Source: Stomoxys calcitrans (lineage: Eukaryota > Arthropoda > Insecta > Diptera > Muscidae). From it: DNA of 64,000 nt. Each line of letters opens with the position of its first letter. Position 1 is the stretch's first letter. The stretch is taken from NCBI RefSeq assembly GCF_963082655.1, contig NC_081552.1:56422737-56486736 (forward strand), written 5' to 3'. Below the pieces are notes generated by a model, which did no database searches, was not told the origin of the DNA, and saw only the letters and a program-made list of their open reading frames with translations. A program made the position numbers and the translations under genes. This document shows positions 21,721-32,516 of the stretch, in pieces.

Positions 21721-22325
21721 TGCACGTAGTGTTTTGATATCACTTCCAACAACTGTGCCAAGTATGGTTTAAATCGGTCCATATTTTGATATAGCTGCCA
21801 TATAACCGATTTGGGGTCTTGACTTCCTGAGCCTCTAGAGGGCGCAATTCTCGCCCGATTTAACTGAAATTTACCATGAGGTTTTTCGTCATGACTTCCA
21901 ATAACTGTGCTAAGTATGGCGTTAATCGATATAGAACCTGATATAGCTGCCATATAAACCGATCTGGGATCTTGACTTCATTAACCTCTAGAGGGCGCGA
22001 TTCTCATCCGATTTGGCTGAAATTTTGTACAACGGCTTCTCTCATGACCTTTGACATACGTGTCTAGTATGGTCTGAATCGATCAATGCTTGATTTATCT
22101 CCCATATAAACCTATCTCCCGATTTTGATTCTTGAGCCCCTACAAGGCGCAATTCTTATCCGAATGAACTGAAATATTACACAATAACTTCTACAATGTT
22201 CAGCATTCATTTATGGTCCGAATCGGACTATAACTTGATATAGCTCCAATAGCATAACAGTTCTTATTCAATTTCTATGTTTGTCTAAAAAGAGATACCG
22301 CGCATAGAACTCGACAAATGCGATC
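21721..22325 (-). mobile_element. DINE-A subfamily fragment
   Basis: Three to four CTRs in reverse, ending at the right with the 5' internal block (AAAGAGATACCGCGCATAGA, CTCGACAAATGCGATC) but without the palindrome or 5' tip. The variant GATACCGCGCATAGAACTC also occurs in the copy at 34511. Confidence 0.65.
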
Positions 22326-24359
22326 AATTTAGTCTTTTTATACCCCCACCGAAGAATGGGGGTATATACATTTTCTCATTCCGTTTGCAACATATCGAAA
22401 TATTCATTTCCGACCCTATAAAGTATATATTTTCTTGATCAGCGTAAAAATCTAAGACGATCTAGACGGGTCTGTCCGTCTGTCTGTTGAAATCACGCTA
22501 AAATCTTTGAAAATAGAGATATTCAGCTGAAATTTTACACAGATTCTTTGGCCCATAAAAGCCACATTTATTATCCGATTTTGATGAAATTTTGGACGGT
22601 GAGTTGTTTTAGGCCCTTCGATATCTTTCTTCATTTTGGTCCTGATCGATTCAGATTTGGTTATATCAGCCATATAGACCGATTTCTCGATTTAAGGTTT
22701 TGGGCCCACAAAATGCGCTTTTATTGTCCGATGTCGCCGATTTGGAAGCTGTCTTATAGACCGGTATCTCGGCTTTAGGTTTTGGGTCCATAAAAGGCGC
22801 ATTTATTGTCCGATGTCGCGGAAATTTGAGACAGGGAGTTAAGTTAAGCATATGGCAGCTATATCCAAATCTGGACCGATCTGAGTGAAATTGAAGAAAG
22901 ATGTCGAAGGGCCCAATACAATTCACTGTCCAAAATTGCGGCGACATCGAACAATAAAAGCGCTTTTTCTGGCCCCAAAACCCAAAACGGAGAAATCGGT
23001 CTATATGGCAGCTATATCCAAATCTTCACCGATTTGTTCCATTATGCAGAACTATGTCAAGGGGTTTAACTTAACTCAATGTTCCAACTTTCGGCGACAG
23101 CGGATAATAAATGCGCTTTTATTCCCTTAATCGGAATCGATCTGAGCCAAATTGACGAAGGATGTCGAAGGGCCAAACACAACTCACTAACCCAACGCTA
23201 CAGGCTTTAAAAATAGAGATATTGAGCTGAAATGTTGCACAGGTTCTTTTTTTATCCATAAGCAGGTTAAGTTCGAAGATGGGCTATATCGGACTATATC
23301 TTCATATAGCCCCCATATAGACCAATCCGCCGATTTAGGGTCTTAGGCCCATAAATGCCACATTTATTATCCGATTTTGATGAAATTTGGGACTGTGAGT
23401 TGTGTTAGGCCCCTGTATATCCTTCGTCAATTTGGACCAGATCGGTCCAGATTTCGATATAGCTGCCATATAGACCGATCCTCCGATTTAGGGTCTTAGG
23501 CCCATTAGAGCCACATTTATTATCCGATTTTGTTGAAATTTGGGACAGTGAGTTGTGTTAGGCCCTTCGACATTCTTCGTCAATTTGGTTCAGATCGGTC
23601 CAGATTTGGATATAGCTGCCATATAGACCGATCTGCCGATTTAGTGTCTTAGGCCCTTAAAAGCCACATTTATTATCCGATTTTGCTGAAATTTGGGACA
23701 GTAAATTGTGTTAGGATCTTTGATATCCCTCATTAATTTGGTGCAGATCGGTCTAGTTTTGGATATAGCTGCCATATAGACCGATCCCTCGATTTCAGGT
23801 TTTGGGCCCATTAAATGCTCATTTATTGTTCGATGTCGCCGAAATTTGGGACAGTGAGTTAAGTTAAGCCCCCTCGACACAATCCTTCAATATGCCACAG
23901 ATCGGTTAAGATTTGGATATAGCTGTCATATAGACCGATCTCTCTATTTCAGGTTTTGGGCCCAGAAAAAATGCATTTATTGTCCGGTGTCGCCGAAATA
24001 CAGGACAGTGAGTTAGGTTATGTACTTCGACTTCCTTCTGCAATATGGCCCAAATCAGTCCAGATTTGAATATAGCTGCCATATAGACCCATCTCTCGAT
24101 ATAAGGTTTTGGGTCCATAAAAGGCGCATTTATTGTCCGATTTTGCCGAAATTTGGGACAGTGAGTTGAGTTAGGCCCTTCGAAATTTTTCTGAAACTTG
24201 GGCTAAATCGGTTTAGATTTGGATATAGCTGCCATATAGACCGATATCTCGATTTAAAGATTTGGCCTCATAAAAGGCGCATTTATAATCCGATTTCACT
24301 GAAACTTGACACAGTGACTTATGTTAGGCTTTTCGAAATCCGTGTCGTATGTAGCTAAA
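22326..24359. mobile_element. DINE-B mosaic with an inverted central block
   Basis: From 22326 the order is a 3' end in reverse (TTTTTATACCCCCACCGAAG), microsatellite and CTRs in minus orientation to about 22852. CTRs in plus orientation follow to about 23190 (ATATGGCAGCTATATCCAAA, GAAAGATGTCGAAGGGC). Then minus orientation again from the TTTAAAAATAGAGATATTGAGC block to about 24358. The 5' tip is missing; Hel-C begins at 24360. Confidence 0.65.
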
Positions 24360-25146
24360 ATCGAACCCAAAACCCCCACAAATAGGTTAATTGGGCGATA
24401 ATGACAATATGGGACTCGAATGAAAGGTATTCGCGAGTAGATTACGAAAATTGTCAGGAAGGAGGTATAGACTATGTAATTTGTTGATGTTGGAAGGGGG
24501 CGGACCCTCCCACGTTACCACAAAAACGCCACCCAAAATCAAAAGTTGACTGATAAGGACAATATGGGTGTCAAATGAAAGATATTGGAGAGTAGAAAGC
24601 GAATGTGGTATAAAAACTTGGGCTCAAGTATCATCCAAGGGGTAGCCCAAGCTCGTAAACTGTTCCAAATATACATATTGGACGTATATATCAATATAGG
24701 ACTCAAATGAAAGGCATTCGGGAGTAGACTACAAATATAACATAAAAAACGAGGACCAAGTAATTGATAGTCGCCCCATCCCCGATAAGCTCCCCAAATG
24801 GGAATACTACTCAATCATAGCTTGATGAAACTCAAATGATAGGCATTTGAGAGCAGATTACGAATATGACATTAAACTTTGTGTTCAGGAACCTAGGTGG
24901 TGTTTTACCTCCTAAAATCGCCTCCAATAGGTTATTTGACCTATCAAAACAATGGGGAATCAAGTGATAGATTTTTTTGAGTTGAGTGTATACACCAATC
25001 ATGACAATATGGGGTAAAATTAAAGGTATAAGATTATGTATTGCGAATCTGATATCATTATTCTGCTCATATATCTATCGGACCACCTCACCCCAAAACA
25101 GTCGATCAATTATAATGACCTAACGGGACACTGTGTGATTTAATTA
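24360..25146 (+). mobile_element. Hel-C fragment (5' truncated)
   Basis: Repeats of AATATGGGACTCGAATGAAAG, GGAGTAGA(A/T)TACGAAxxTG and GGGGGCGGACCCTCCCxCGTTAC are diagnostic of Hel-C. Four to five internal units of about 130 bp are visible. The start is cut by DINE-B. Confidence 0.65.
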
Positions 25147-25398
25147 ATGTGTAGGCCGCCATATCCCCGAAATCATAACATTCAGCGTGAAAGCAGGAAA
25201 TGCAAACCGATATGGTAGGTTGCGATAAGGTTGGAACCATTTTTAGCTCACCGATAGACAAGACCCAACGACGTGTTGCTGGGCAACACTTTTTTGTTCA
25301 AGGCTTTTACACGGTAAGAACTATCGCCACCGCACCAAATATAAAGACTGGCAAATTAGTTTTTTACCACAGAAAATCGTATAACATGGCAATTCAAT
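25147..25398 (+). repeat. Segment shared with 41113-41345, downstream of Hel-C
   Basis: Phrases shared in order with the second copy are GGCCGCCAT, TTTTTAGCTCA, GTGxTGCTGGGCAACACTTT, TGTTCAA, AAGAACT(A/G)TCGCCACCGCACC, AAAGAC and GCAAATTAGTT(T/C)TTTACCAC. In both places it directly follows Hel-C repeats. No protein is recognised in it. Confidence 0.55.
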
Positions 25399-28129
25399 AT
25401 ATATGTAAACCACCTTTCATCAAAAAACGGTGAAAAATTCATACCTTATGTCCCGTAGCAGTTATATCGAAATATGTTCCGATTTGGACCAAATACTGAT
25501 AAGTACAATTCAATTGTTCAATTGTGCATAACAAAATAATGATCTTTTTATACCCTCCACCATAAGATGGGGGGTATACTAATTTCGTCATTCTGTTTGT
25601 AACTACTCGAAATATTCGTCTGAGACCCCATAAAGCATATATATTCTTGATCGTCGTGACATTTTATGTCGATCTAGCCATGTCCGTCCGTCTGTCCGTC
25701 CGTCCGTCCGTCCGTCCGTCCGTCCGTCCGTCCGTCTGTCTGTCGAAAGCACGCTAACTTCCGAAGGAGTAAAGCTAGCCGCTTGAAATTTTGCACAAAT
25801 ACTTCTTATTAGTGTAGGTCGGTTGGTATTGTAAATGGGCCATATCGGTCCATGTTTTGATATAGCTGCCATATAAACCGATCTTGGGTCTTGACTTCTT
25901 GAGCCTGTAGAGTGCGCAATTCTTATCCGATTGGAATGAAATTTTGCATGACGTGTTTTGCTATGATATCCAACAACTGTGCCAAGTATGGTTCAAATCG
26001 GACCATAACCTGATATAGCTGCCATATAAACCGATCTTGGGTCTTGACTTCTTGAGCCTCTAGCGCGCGCAATTCTTATCCGATCAGAATGAAATTTTGC
26101 ACAACGTGGTTTGTTATGATATCCAACAACTGTGCCAAGTATGGTTCAAATCGGTCCATAACCTGATATAGCTGCCATATAAACCGATCTTGGGTCTTGA
26201 CTTCTTGAGCCTCTAGAGTGCGCAATTCTTATCTGATTGGAATGAAATTTCGCACGACGTGTTTTGTTATGATACCCAACAACTGTGCCAAGTATGGTTC
26301 AAATCGGTCCATAACCTGATATAGCTGCCATATAAACCGATCTTGGGTCTTGACTTCTTGACCCTCTAGAGGGCACAATTCTTATCCGATTTGAATGAAT
26401 TTTTGCACGAAGTATTTCGTTATGATATCCAACAACTGTGCCAAGTATGGTTCAAATCGGTTCATAAACTGATGTAGCTGTCATATAAACAGATCTGGGG
26501 ATTTGATTTCTTGAGCTTCTAGAGGGCGCAATTCCTATCCGATTTGGCTGAAATTTTGCATGACGTATTTTATTTTTACTTTCAACAACTGGGTCAAATA
26601 AGGTTCAAATCGGTTCATAACCTGATATAGCTGCCATATAAACCGATCTGGGATCTTGACTTCTTGACCCCTAGAGGTCGCAATTATTATCCGATATGCC
26701 TGAAATTTTGTACGATGGATCCTCTCATGACCATCAACAAACGTGTTTATTATGGTCTGAATCGGTCTATAGCCCGATACAGATCCCATATAAATCGTTC
26801 TCTCTATTTTACTTCGTGAGCCCCAATGGGCGCAATTCTTAAACGAATTGGCTGAAATTTTACACAGGCCTCCAATAATAATTTAATTGTGGTCCGAACC
26901 GGACCATATCTTGATATCGTTTTAATAGCAGAGTAACTCTTTTCTTATATACTTTTTTGCCTAAGAAGAGATGCCGGGAAAAGAACTTGACAAATGCGAT
27001 CCATGGTGGAGGGTATATAAGATTCGGCTCGGCCGAACTTAGCACGCTTTTACTTGTTAGTAGCTATATCTAAAAATAAACCGATCTGAACCATATACGA
27101 CACGGATGTCGAAAAGCCTAACATAAGTCACTGTGTCAAATTTCAGTGAAATCGGATTTTAAATACGCCTTTTATAGGGCCAAGACTTTAAATCGAGATA
27201 TCGGTCAAAATAGCAGCTATATCGAGACCGATTTGGGCCAAATTGCAGAAAAATGTCGAAGAGCCTAACACAAGGCACTGTCCCAAATTTCGGCGAAATC
27301 GGACAATAAAGGCGCAGTTTATGGGCCCAAAACCTTAAATCGAGAGATTGGTCTATATGGCAGCTATACTCAAATCTGGACCGATCTGGACCAAATTGAA
27401 GAAGGACGTCGAAGAGCCTAACACAACTCTCTGTCTCCAATTTCAGCGACATCGGACAATAAATGCACCTTTTATGGCCCCAAAACCTAAAACCGAGATA
27501 CGGGTCTATATGACAGCTTCCAAATCTGGACCGAATTGCTTAACTTAACTCACTGTCCCAAATTTCGGCGACATCGGAATATAAATGCGCCTTTTATGGG
27601 CCCAAAACCATAAATCGAGAAATCAGTCAATATGCCAGCTATATCCAAATCTGAACCGATCAGGGCCAAATTGAAGAAAGATGTCGAAGGGCCTAACGCA
27701 ATTCACTGTCCTAAATTTCAGCAAAATCGGATAATAAATGTTTCTTTTATGGACCCAAAACCATAAATCGAGAAATCAGTCAATATGCCAGCTATATCCA
27801 AATCTGGACCGAATTGCTTAACTTAACTCACTGTCCCAAATTTCAGGAAAATCGGAAATTAAATGTGGCTTTTATGGGCCTAAGACCCTAAATCAGAGGA
27901 TAGGTCTATAAGGCAGCTATATGGAAATCTGGACCGATCTGAGCCAAATTGACGCAGGATGTTTAAGGGCCTAACATAACTCACTGTCCCAAATTTCAAC
28001 AAAATCGGATAATAAATGTGGCTTTTATGGGCCTAAGACCCTAAATCGGCCTATCGGTCTATATGGGGACTATATCGAGACATGGTCCGATATAGCCCAT
28101 CTTCGAACTTATCCTGCTTATGGACAAAA
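25399..28129 (+). mobile_element. DINE-B copy split by a DINE-A insertion
   Basis: The left piece 25399-25544 begins after the palindrome at ATATATGTAAACCACC and runs to CAAAATAATGATC. The DINE-B sequence resumes after the inserted DINE-A as AGTAGCTATATCTAAAAATA at 27059, matching uninterrupted copies (TTGGTCTTTTTAGTAGC at about 41965). Seven CTRs follow to CTTATCCTGCTTATGGACAAAAA, where a DINE-A 5' end starts. Confidence 0.75.
25545..27056 (-). mobile_element. DINE-A copy, full length, nested in DINE-B
   Basis: The 3' end is at the left (TTTTTATACCCTCCACCATA) and the 5' tip at the right (TTAGCACGCTTTTACTTG). It contains a long GTCC/GTCT microsatellite (25683-25743, about 15 tetramers) and about seven CTRs. 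Insertion is between T residues of the DINE-B TCTTTTTAG site, with no obvious target duplication. Confidence 0.85.
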
Positions 28130-28428
28130 AAGTAAAAGCATGGTAAGTTCGGCCGGGCCGAATCTTATATAACCTCCACCATGGATCGCATTTGTCGAGT
28201 TCTTTTCCCGGCATCTCTTCTTAGGCAAAAAAAGGATATAAGAAAAGATTTACTCTGATATTAGAGCAATATCAAGATATGGTCCGGTTTGGACCATAAT
28301 TAAATTATATGTTGGAGACCTGTGTAAAATGTCAGCCAATTCGAATAAGTATTGCCCCCTTTGGGGGCTCAAGAAGTAAAGTAGAGAGATCGATTCATAT
28401 GGGAGCTGTATCGGGCTATAGACCGGTA
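28130..28428 (+). mobile_element. DINE-A 5' part, truncated by Hel-C
   Basis: Starts AGTAAAAGCATGG with the palindrome and TTCTTAGGCAAAAAAAGG. It is cut within the first CTR at about 28428 (GGGCTATAGACCGG), where Hel-C repeats begin. Confidence 0.7.
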
Positions 28429-29101
28429 TTGGTATTGAAAGGTATTGGGGGGGTAGAGCAAGAATTGATACCCATTTTCGGGACCAATTTTCCCAAAATA
28501 CCCCACAAACAGCAATTTTTTAGTGACCATCGCAATATGGGGATCAAATAAAGGTATTTGGGAGAAGAATACGAATTTGATATTAAAATCATCCCTTCCC
28601 CAAAACACCCCCAAAGGTTTTCGACCATGCCTATATGTGGCTGAAAAGAAAGGTATTTGAGATTAGAAAACTACTTTGATAACCTATTTTTGGGCCATGT
28701 GTTTGGGGGACCCATCCTGTAAACTCCTCTTAAGCCAATGGCAATATGCGGTTTATATAAATAGTATTTAAGAGAAAAGCACGATGCTGATATTTTTTCA
28801 GTACCAAGTATCTGGGGGACCACCTCTCCCCGAAAATACCCCTGAATCAGACATCATGAGAATATTGGGCAGAAATAAAGTATTTTAAGAATGGAGTACA
28901 CCTTACATCCAAATTTTAATTCGTAGACCAATAAAGATCATATGGGATTCAGATAAAGGCACTTATATTGTTAAACAGTTAGTCAAGTTAGCATGGTATT
29001 TCACTAAAAGCTCTTTAATTGTCGAAAATAAATATTCCAAGGGAACTTTTGTTCCATACAAAGTAAAAGAAGGCGTAGCGGAGCGGGCCCGGGTCAGCTA
29101 G
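28429..29101 (+). mobile_element. Hel-C, 5' truncated, with intact 3' terminus
   Basis: Internal units (GACCATCGCAATATGGGGATC, GGGGACC) lead to a conserved tail: ATAAATATTCCAAGGGAAC, AGTAAAAGAAGGCGTAGCGG, AGCGGGCCCGGGTCAGCTAG, followed by T. CTAG plus a GC palindrome about 11 bp upstream is the Helitron 3' end. The same tail is found on the minus strand at 48845 and at 59027-59051. Confidence 0.75.
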
Positions 29102-29282
29102 TTTAGTTATAAACATGGATATGGTAGTGGAGTTATAACAAATTAGGGTGAATAATATATTGTTGAAGTTTGGAACTGGGAATTTCATTAGGCCTCCCGC
29201 TATCCGAACCCAGCATGGTTTACAGCGAACCATATTTGGATAAACTCGAAACATCGAATTATATAATGGAGTTGTAATAAAT

Positions 29283-30328
29283 CAAGTAAAAGCGTGCTAA
29301 GTTCGGCCGGAAAGAACCTTAGGAACCCACAACCATGGATTCTGCTAAAAATGTAAACAAAATAAATTTAGTTGAAGGGCATAATTTATTCTACATACAA
29401 AACTTCTGTCAAACCAGCAAAAATTATAGCTTCTAGGAACCGAATAAGGATAATCGACAGACGGGTTTACATGGAAGCTATATCAGGTTATAGACTGATT
29501 TGGACCGTGCTTGGCACAGTTGTTGGAAGTCATAACGGAACACGACATGCAAATTTTCTGCCGAGTCGGCCAAAAATCGCGGCTTGTAAAAACTCAAGAA
29601 GTCAAATCGGGAGATGGGTTTATATGGGAGCTATATCAGATTCACAGTTGTTGGAAGTCGTAACAGAATATCCCTGCTAAATTTTAGCTAAATCGGACAA
29701 AAATTGTGGGTTGTAAGGGCTCAAGAAGTCAAATCGGGAGATCGGTTTATATGGGAGCTATATCCAAATCTGAACCGTTATAGCCAATTTGCAATCTCCA
29801 AGGACATACACCAATAATAAATGGAAAGGCAAACTTTGCCCATGAACATTCCACTACGGAACAGGGGCAAATTTCTCACATATAAATTAGTGCAGTCCGA
29901 TTTAGGGTTTTAAGCTCAATGAGAAGGGAAGGGAGAGATGTTTTTATATGGCATAGTACCTCACAAATGTTGCTAGGAGGGGAAAACCACCGATGAAAAT
30001 TTTTATAATAGTATCGCCAGGACTCGAACCCAGGCGTTCAGGGGCATTGGCGGACATGCTAACCTCTGCACTACGGTGGCCTCCTACATCAATAATACTA
30101 ACATTAAAAAAATGTATCTGTGCAAAATTTCAAGCGGCTAGCTCTACGCGTTCGACCGCTATCGTGATTTCGACGTACAGAGGAACGGACGGACGGACAT
30201 GGCTAGGTCGACTCAGAGCCTGGTCAAAAATGTTCATACTTTATGGGGTCTTAAACGAATATTTCGAGGCGTTACAAACGGAATGACTAGATTAGTTCAC
30301 CCCCATCCTATGGTGGTGGGTATAAAAA
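29283..30328 (+). mobile_element. DINE-A-like copy with a nested SINE
   Basis: Starts CAAGTAAAAGCGTGCTAAG, but the palindrome is damaged (TTCGGCCGGAAAGAACC). Three CTRs follow, then the ACACCAATAATA site carrying the SINE, a short GACG microsatellite (about 30187-30198), and the 3' end CATCCTATGGTGGTGGG and TATAAAAA. Confidence 0.7.
29820..30085 (-). mobile_element. tRNA-derived SINE inserted in DINE-A
   Basis: On the minus strand the head (30085 leftward) reads GGAGGCCACCGTAGTGCAG, AGGTTAGCATGTCCGCC (box A TAGTGCAGAGG) and GGGTTCGAGTCC (box B), followed by a body with CATCGGTGGTTTTCCCC and a tail near TTTGCCTTTCC. The element is flanked by ACACCAATAATA (29808-29819) and ACATCAATAATA (30086-30097), a 12-bp target duplication with one mismatch. 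An internal RNA polymerase III promoter is expected from boxes A and B. Confidence 0.75.
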
Positions 30329-30362
30329 TATTGTAGCATGATGAATGTATCCATCGCCATTG

Positions 30363-30388
30363 GTATCCAAAGTTCGGCACTTAGCACG
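30363..30388 (-). mobile_element. DINE 5' stub abutting the next copy's 3' end
   Basis: GGTATCCAAAGTTCGGCACTTAGCACG in reverse is a shortened 5' terminus, with half of the palindrome lost. It lies directly beyond the 3' end of the DINE-B at 30389. This is a third head-to-tail junction of the kind seen at 4280 and 19403. Confidence 0.5.
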
Positions 30389-31530
30389 TTTTTATACCCA
30401 CCAACGAAGGGTGCGGGTATATTCATTTTGTCATTCCATTTGCAGCACATCGTAATATCCACTTCCGACCCTATAAAGTATATATATTCTTGTTCGTCGT
30501 AAAAATCAAAGACGATCTAGCCATGTCCTTTCGTCTGGCGATTGAAATCATCATAAAGATGTTGAGCTGAAACTTTGCACAGATTTTTATGTCCATAAGC
30601 AGTTTAATTTCGAAGATGAGCTATATCGGACTATATCTTAACATAGCCCCCATATAGACCGATCCGCCGATTTAGGGTCTTAGACCCATAAAGGCCACAC
30701 TAATTATCTGATTTTGCTAAAATTTAGGAAAGTGAGTTGTATTCTGGCTCTCGATATCTTTCTGCCATTTGACCCCGATTGGTCCATTTGGATATAGCTG
30801 CCACATAGACCAATCTTTCGTAAAAGGCGCATTTATTGTCCGATTTCGCAAAAATTTGAGACAGTGAGTTGAGTTAATCCCATCAATAGTCTTCTTCAAT
30901 TTGGCTCATATCGGTTCAGATTTGGATATAGCTTCCACATATACCGATCTCTCTATTCAAGGTTTTGGGTCCATAAAAGGCGCATTTATTGTCCGATGTC
31001 GCCGAAAATTGGATATAGCTGCCATATAGACCGATCTCTCGATTTAAGGCCGTGGACCCACTTAAGGCGCGTTTGTTGTCCGATGTCGCCGAAATTTGGG
31101 CCACTCTTCGATTTGGCCCAGATCGGTTCAGATTTGGATATAGATGCAGTATAAACCGATCTCTAGATTAAAAGTCTTGGCGCCATAAAAGGCGCATTTA
31201 TAATACGATTCGCGGATTTTTGACACAATGAGTTATGTAATGTTGGGATTTCGGCATCCATGTCGTATATGGTTCAGATCGGTCTATATTTAGATCTACC
31301 AAAAAGATCAATAGTTTGTTCTACAAAAATTAACAATGACATGTACTTATTAGACCACTTAATGTCCATGCAGAATGTTGTCCAAATCGGACCATATTTC
31401 GAAGCAGCTGCTGTTGGGGATAAATTATGCATTTTTCACTGAACTACGACACAAGGGGGTTAACATATATACCCGAAGTTGTGGGTACCCATAGTTCGGA
31501 CCGGCCGAACTTAACGCCTTTTTACTTGTT
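30389..31530 (-). mobile_element. DINE-B copy, full length
   Basis: 3' end at left (TTTTTATACCCACCAACGAAGG), 5' end at right (GGACCGGCCGAACTTAACGCC then TTTTTACTTGTT). It has about five degenerate CTRs and almost no microsatellite (GTCCTTTCGTCTGGCG). Confidence 0.8.
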
Positions 31531-31997
31531 TGTTTTTGCTAATCTCCAATTAACAAGTTCAGGAATCTCATCCTTTATTAACTATAAATTAATTTCCTTC
31601 TGAGAACTGTTGCTGTTCATTCCCAGCTTTGTTGTCATTGTCGGCAATTAAGAAATCTAATTGAAGGAATTTGTCCATGGCAGCCACAACAGCTTTATTA
31701 CTTCATTTATAATTAAAGTTAATGGAAAAGATTTCAAATTAATTGATATTTTTAATAATTCCAAAAATTGGTTCTAAGAACAGAATAAAACTTAGGGAGG
31801 ACAATGAATTTTAATACCTAAAAAGTTCCTTTTACTGGGAAGTTGTTTGCTGTTTGTTTTTAATTATATTCTAGTTTAATTAAATTAGGTTCAAAAGAAG
31901 AACTAAGCAAAGTTAAATCAAGGGCTAAATAATTGGTATATGTTAAAAGTTTTAAAGAATTGCAGGTAAATGATTTGTAAAAATTTGTTTAATATTT
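31531..31997. other. Unassigned AT-rich DNA
   Basis: No repeat family or coding region recognised. It ends at a DINE-A 3' terminus. Confidence 0.4.
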
Positions 31998-32165
31998 TTA
32001 TACCCTCCGCCATAGGATTGGGTATACTAATTTCGTCATTCCGTTTGTAATACCTCGAAATATGCGTCAAAGACCCCATCAAGTATATATATTCTTGATT
32101 GATATGACATTTTAAGTCGATCTTACCATGTCCATGGCTTCTTAAGCCACTAGAGGGCATAATTC
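31998..32165 (-). mobile_element. DINE-A 3'-terminal fragment
   Basis: Only the 3' hairpin (TATACCCTCCGCCATAGG) and the AAGTATATATATTCTTGATT block are present, joined to a CTR scrap (GGCTTCTTAAGCCACTAGAGG). The microsatellite is collapsed to GTCCATGGC. Confidence 0.65.
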
Positions 32166-32494
32166 TTGTTAAACGTAGCCTTTGTTGTGCGCTTAACTTT
32201 TGCTACCCCTATCGCCTTTAATGCACATTTCAATATTTAAGTTTTATGGGACTACATTTTTATGTATTTTTGTATTTACATGCATAATGTTTGTCATATA
32301 TTAAAAATGACGTTAATGGCATAACCACTCACAAGAAGGAAAAGGGCAACAGCTGATACTTGCCACGCATCACATTACAAAGTCTATTTTTATTACGCTT
32401 CTATGCATAAAAATGAGTTTTTTTTCATCCTCAGCACATATAGATTTATTTGAACAATAAACCTGTCAGGCATTTCTTTGTGGAATACTTCAAA
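32166..32494. other. Unassigned DNA
   Basis: AT-rich, with no recognised element. It ends in an A-run of about 24 bases (32492-32515) into which a DINE-A is inserted. Confidence 0.35.
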
Positions 32495-32516
32495 AAAAAA
32501 AAAAAAAAAAAAAAAA

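Noticed and set aside
25675..25745. Repeats of GTCC/GTCT as a regulatory array
   Set aside because: The same microsatellite lies at the same position in almost every DINE copy and differs only in length.
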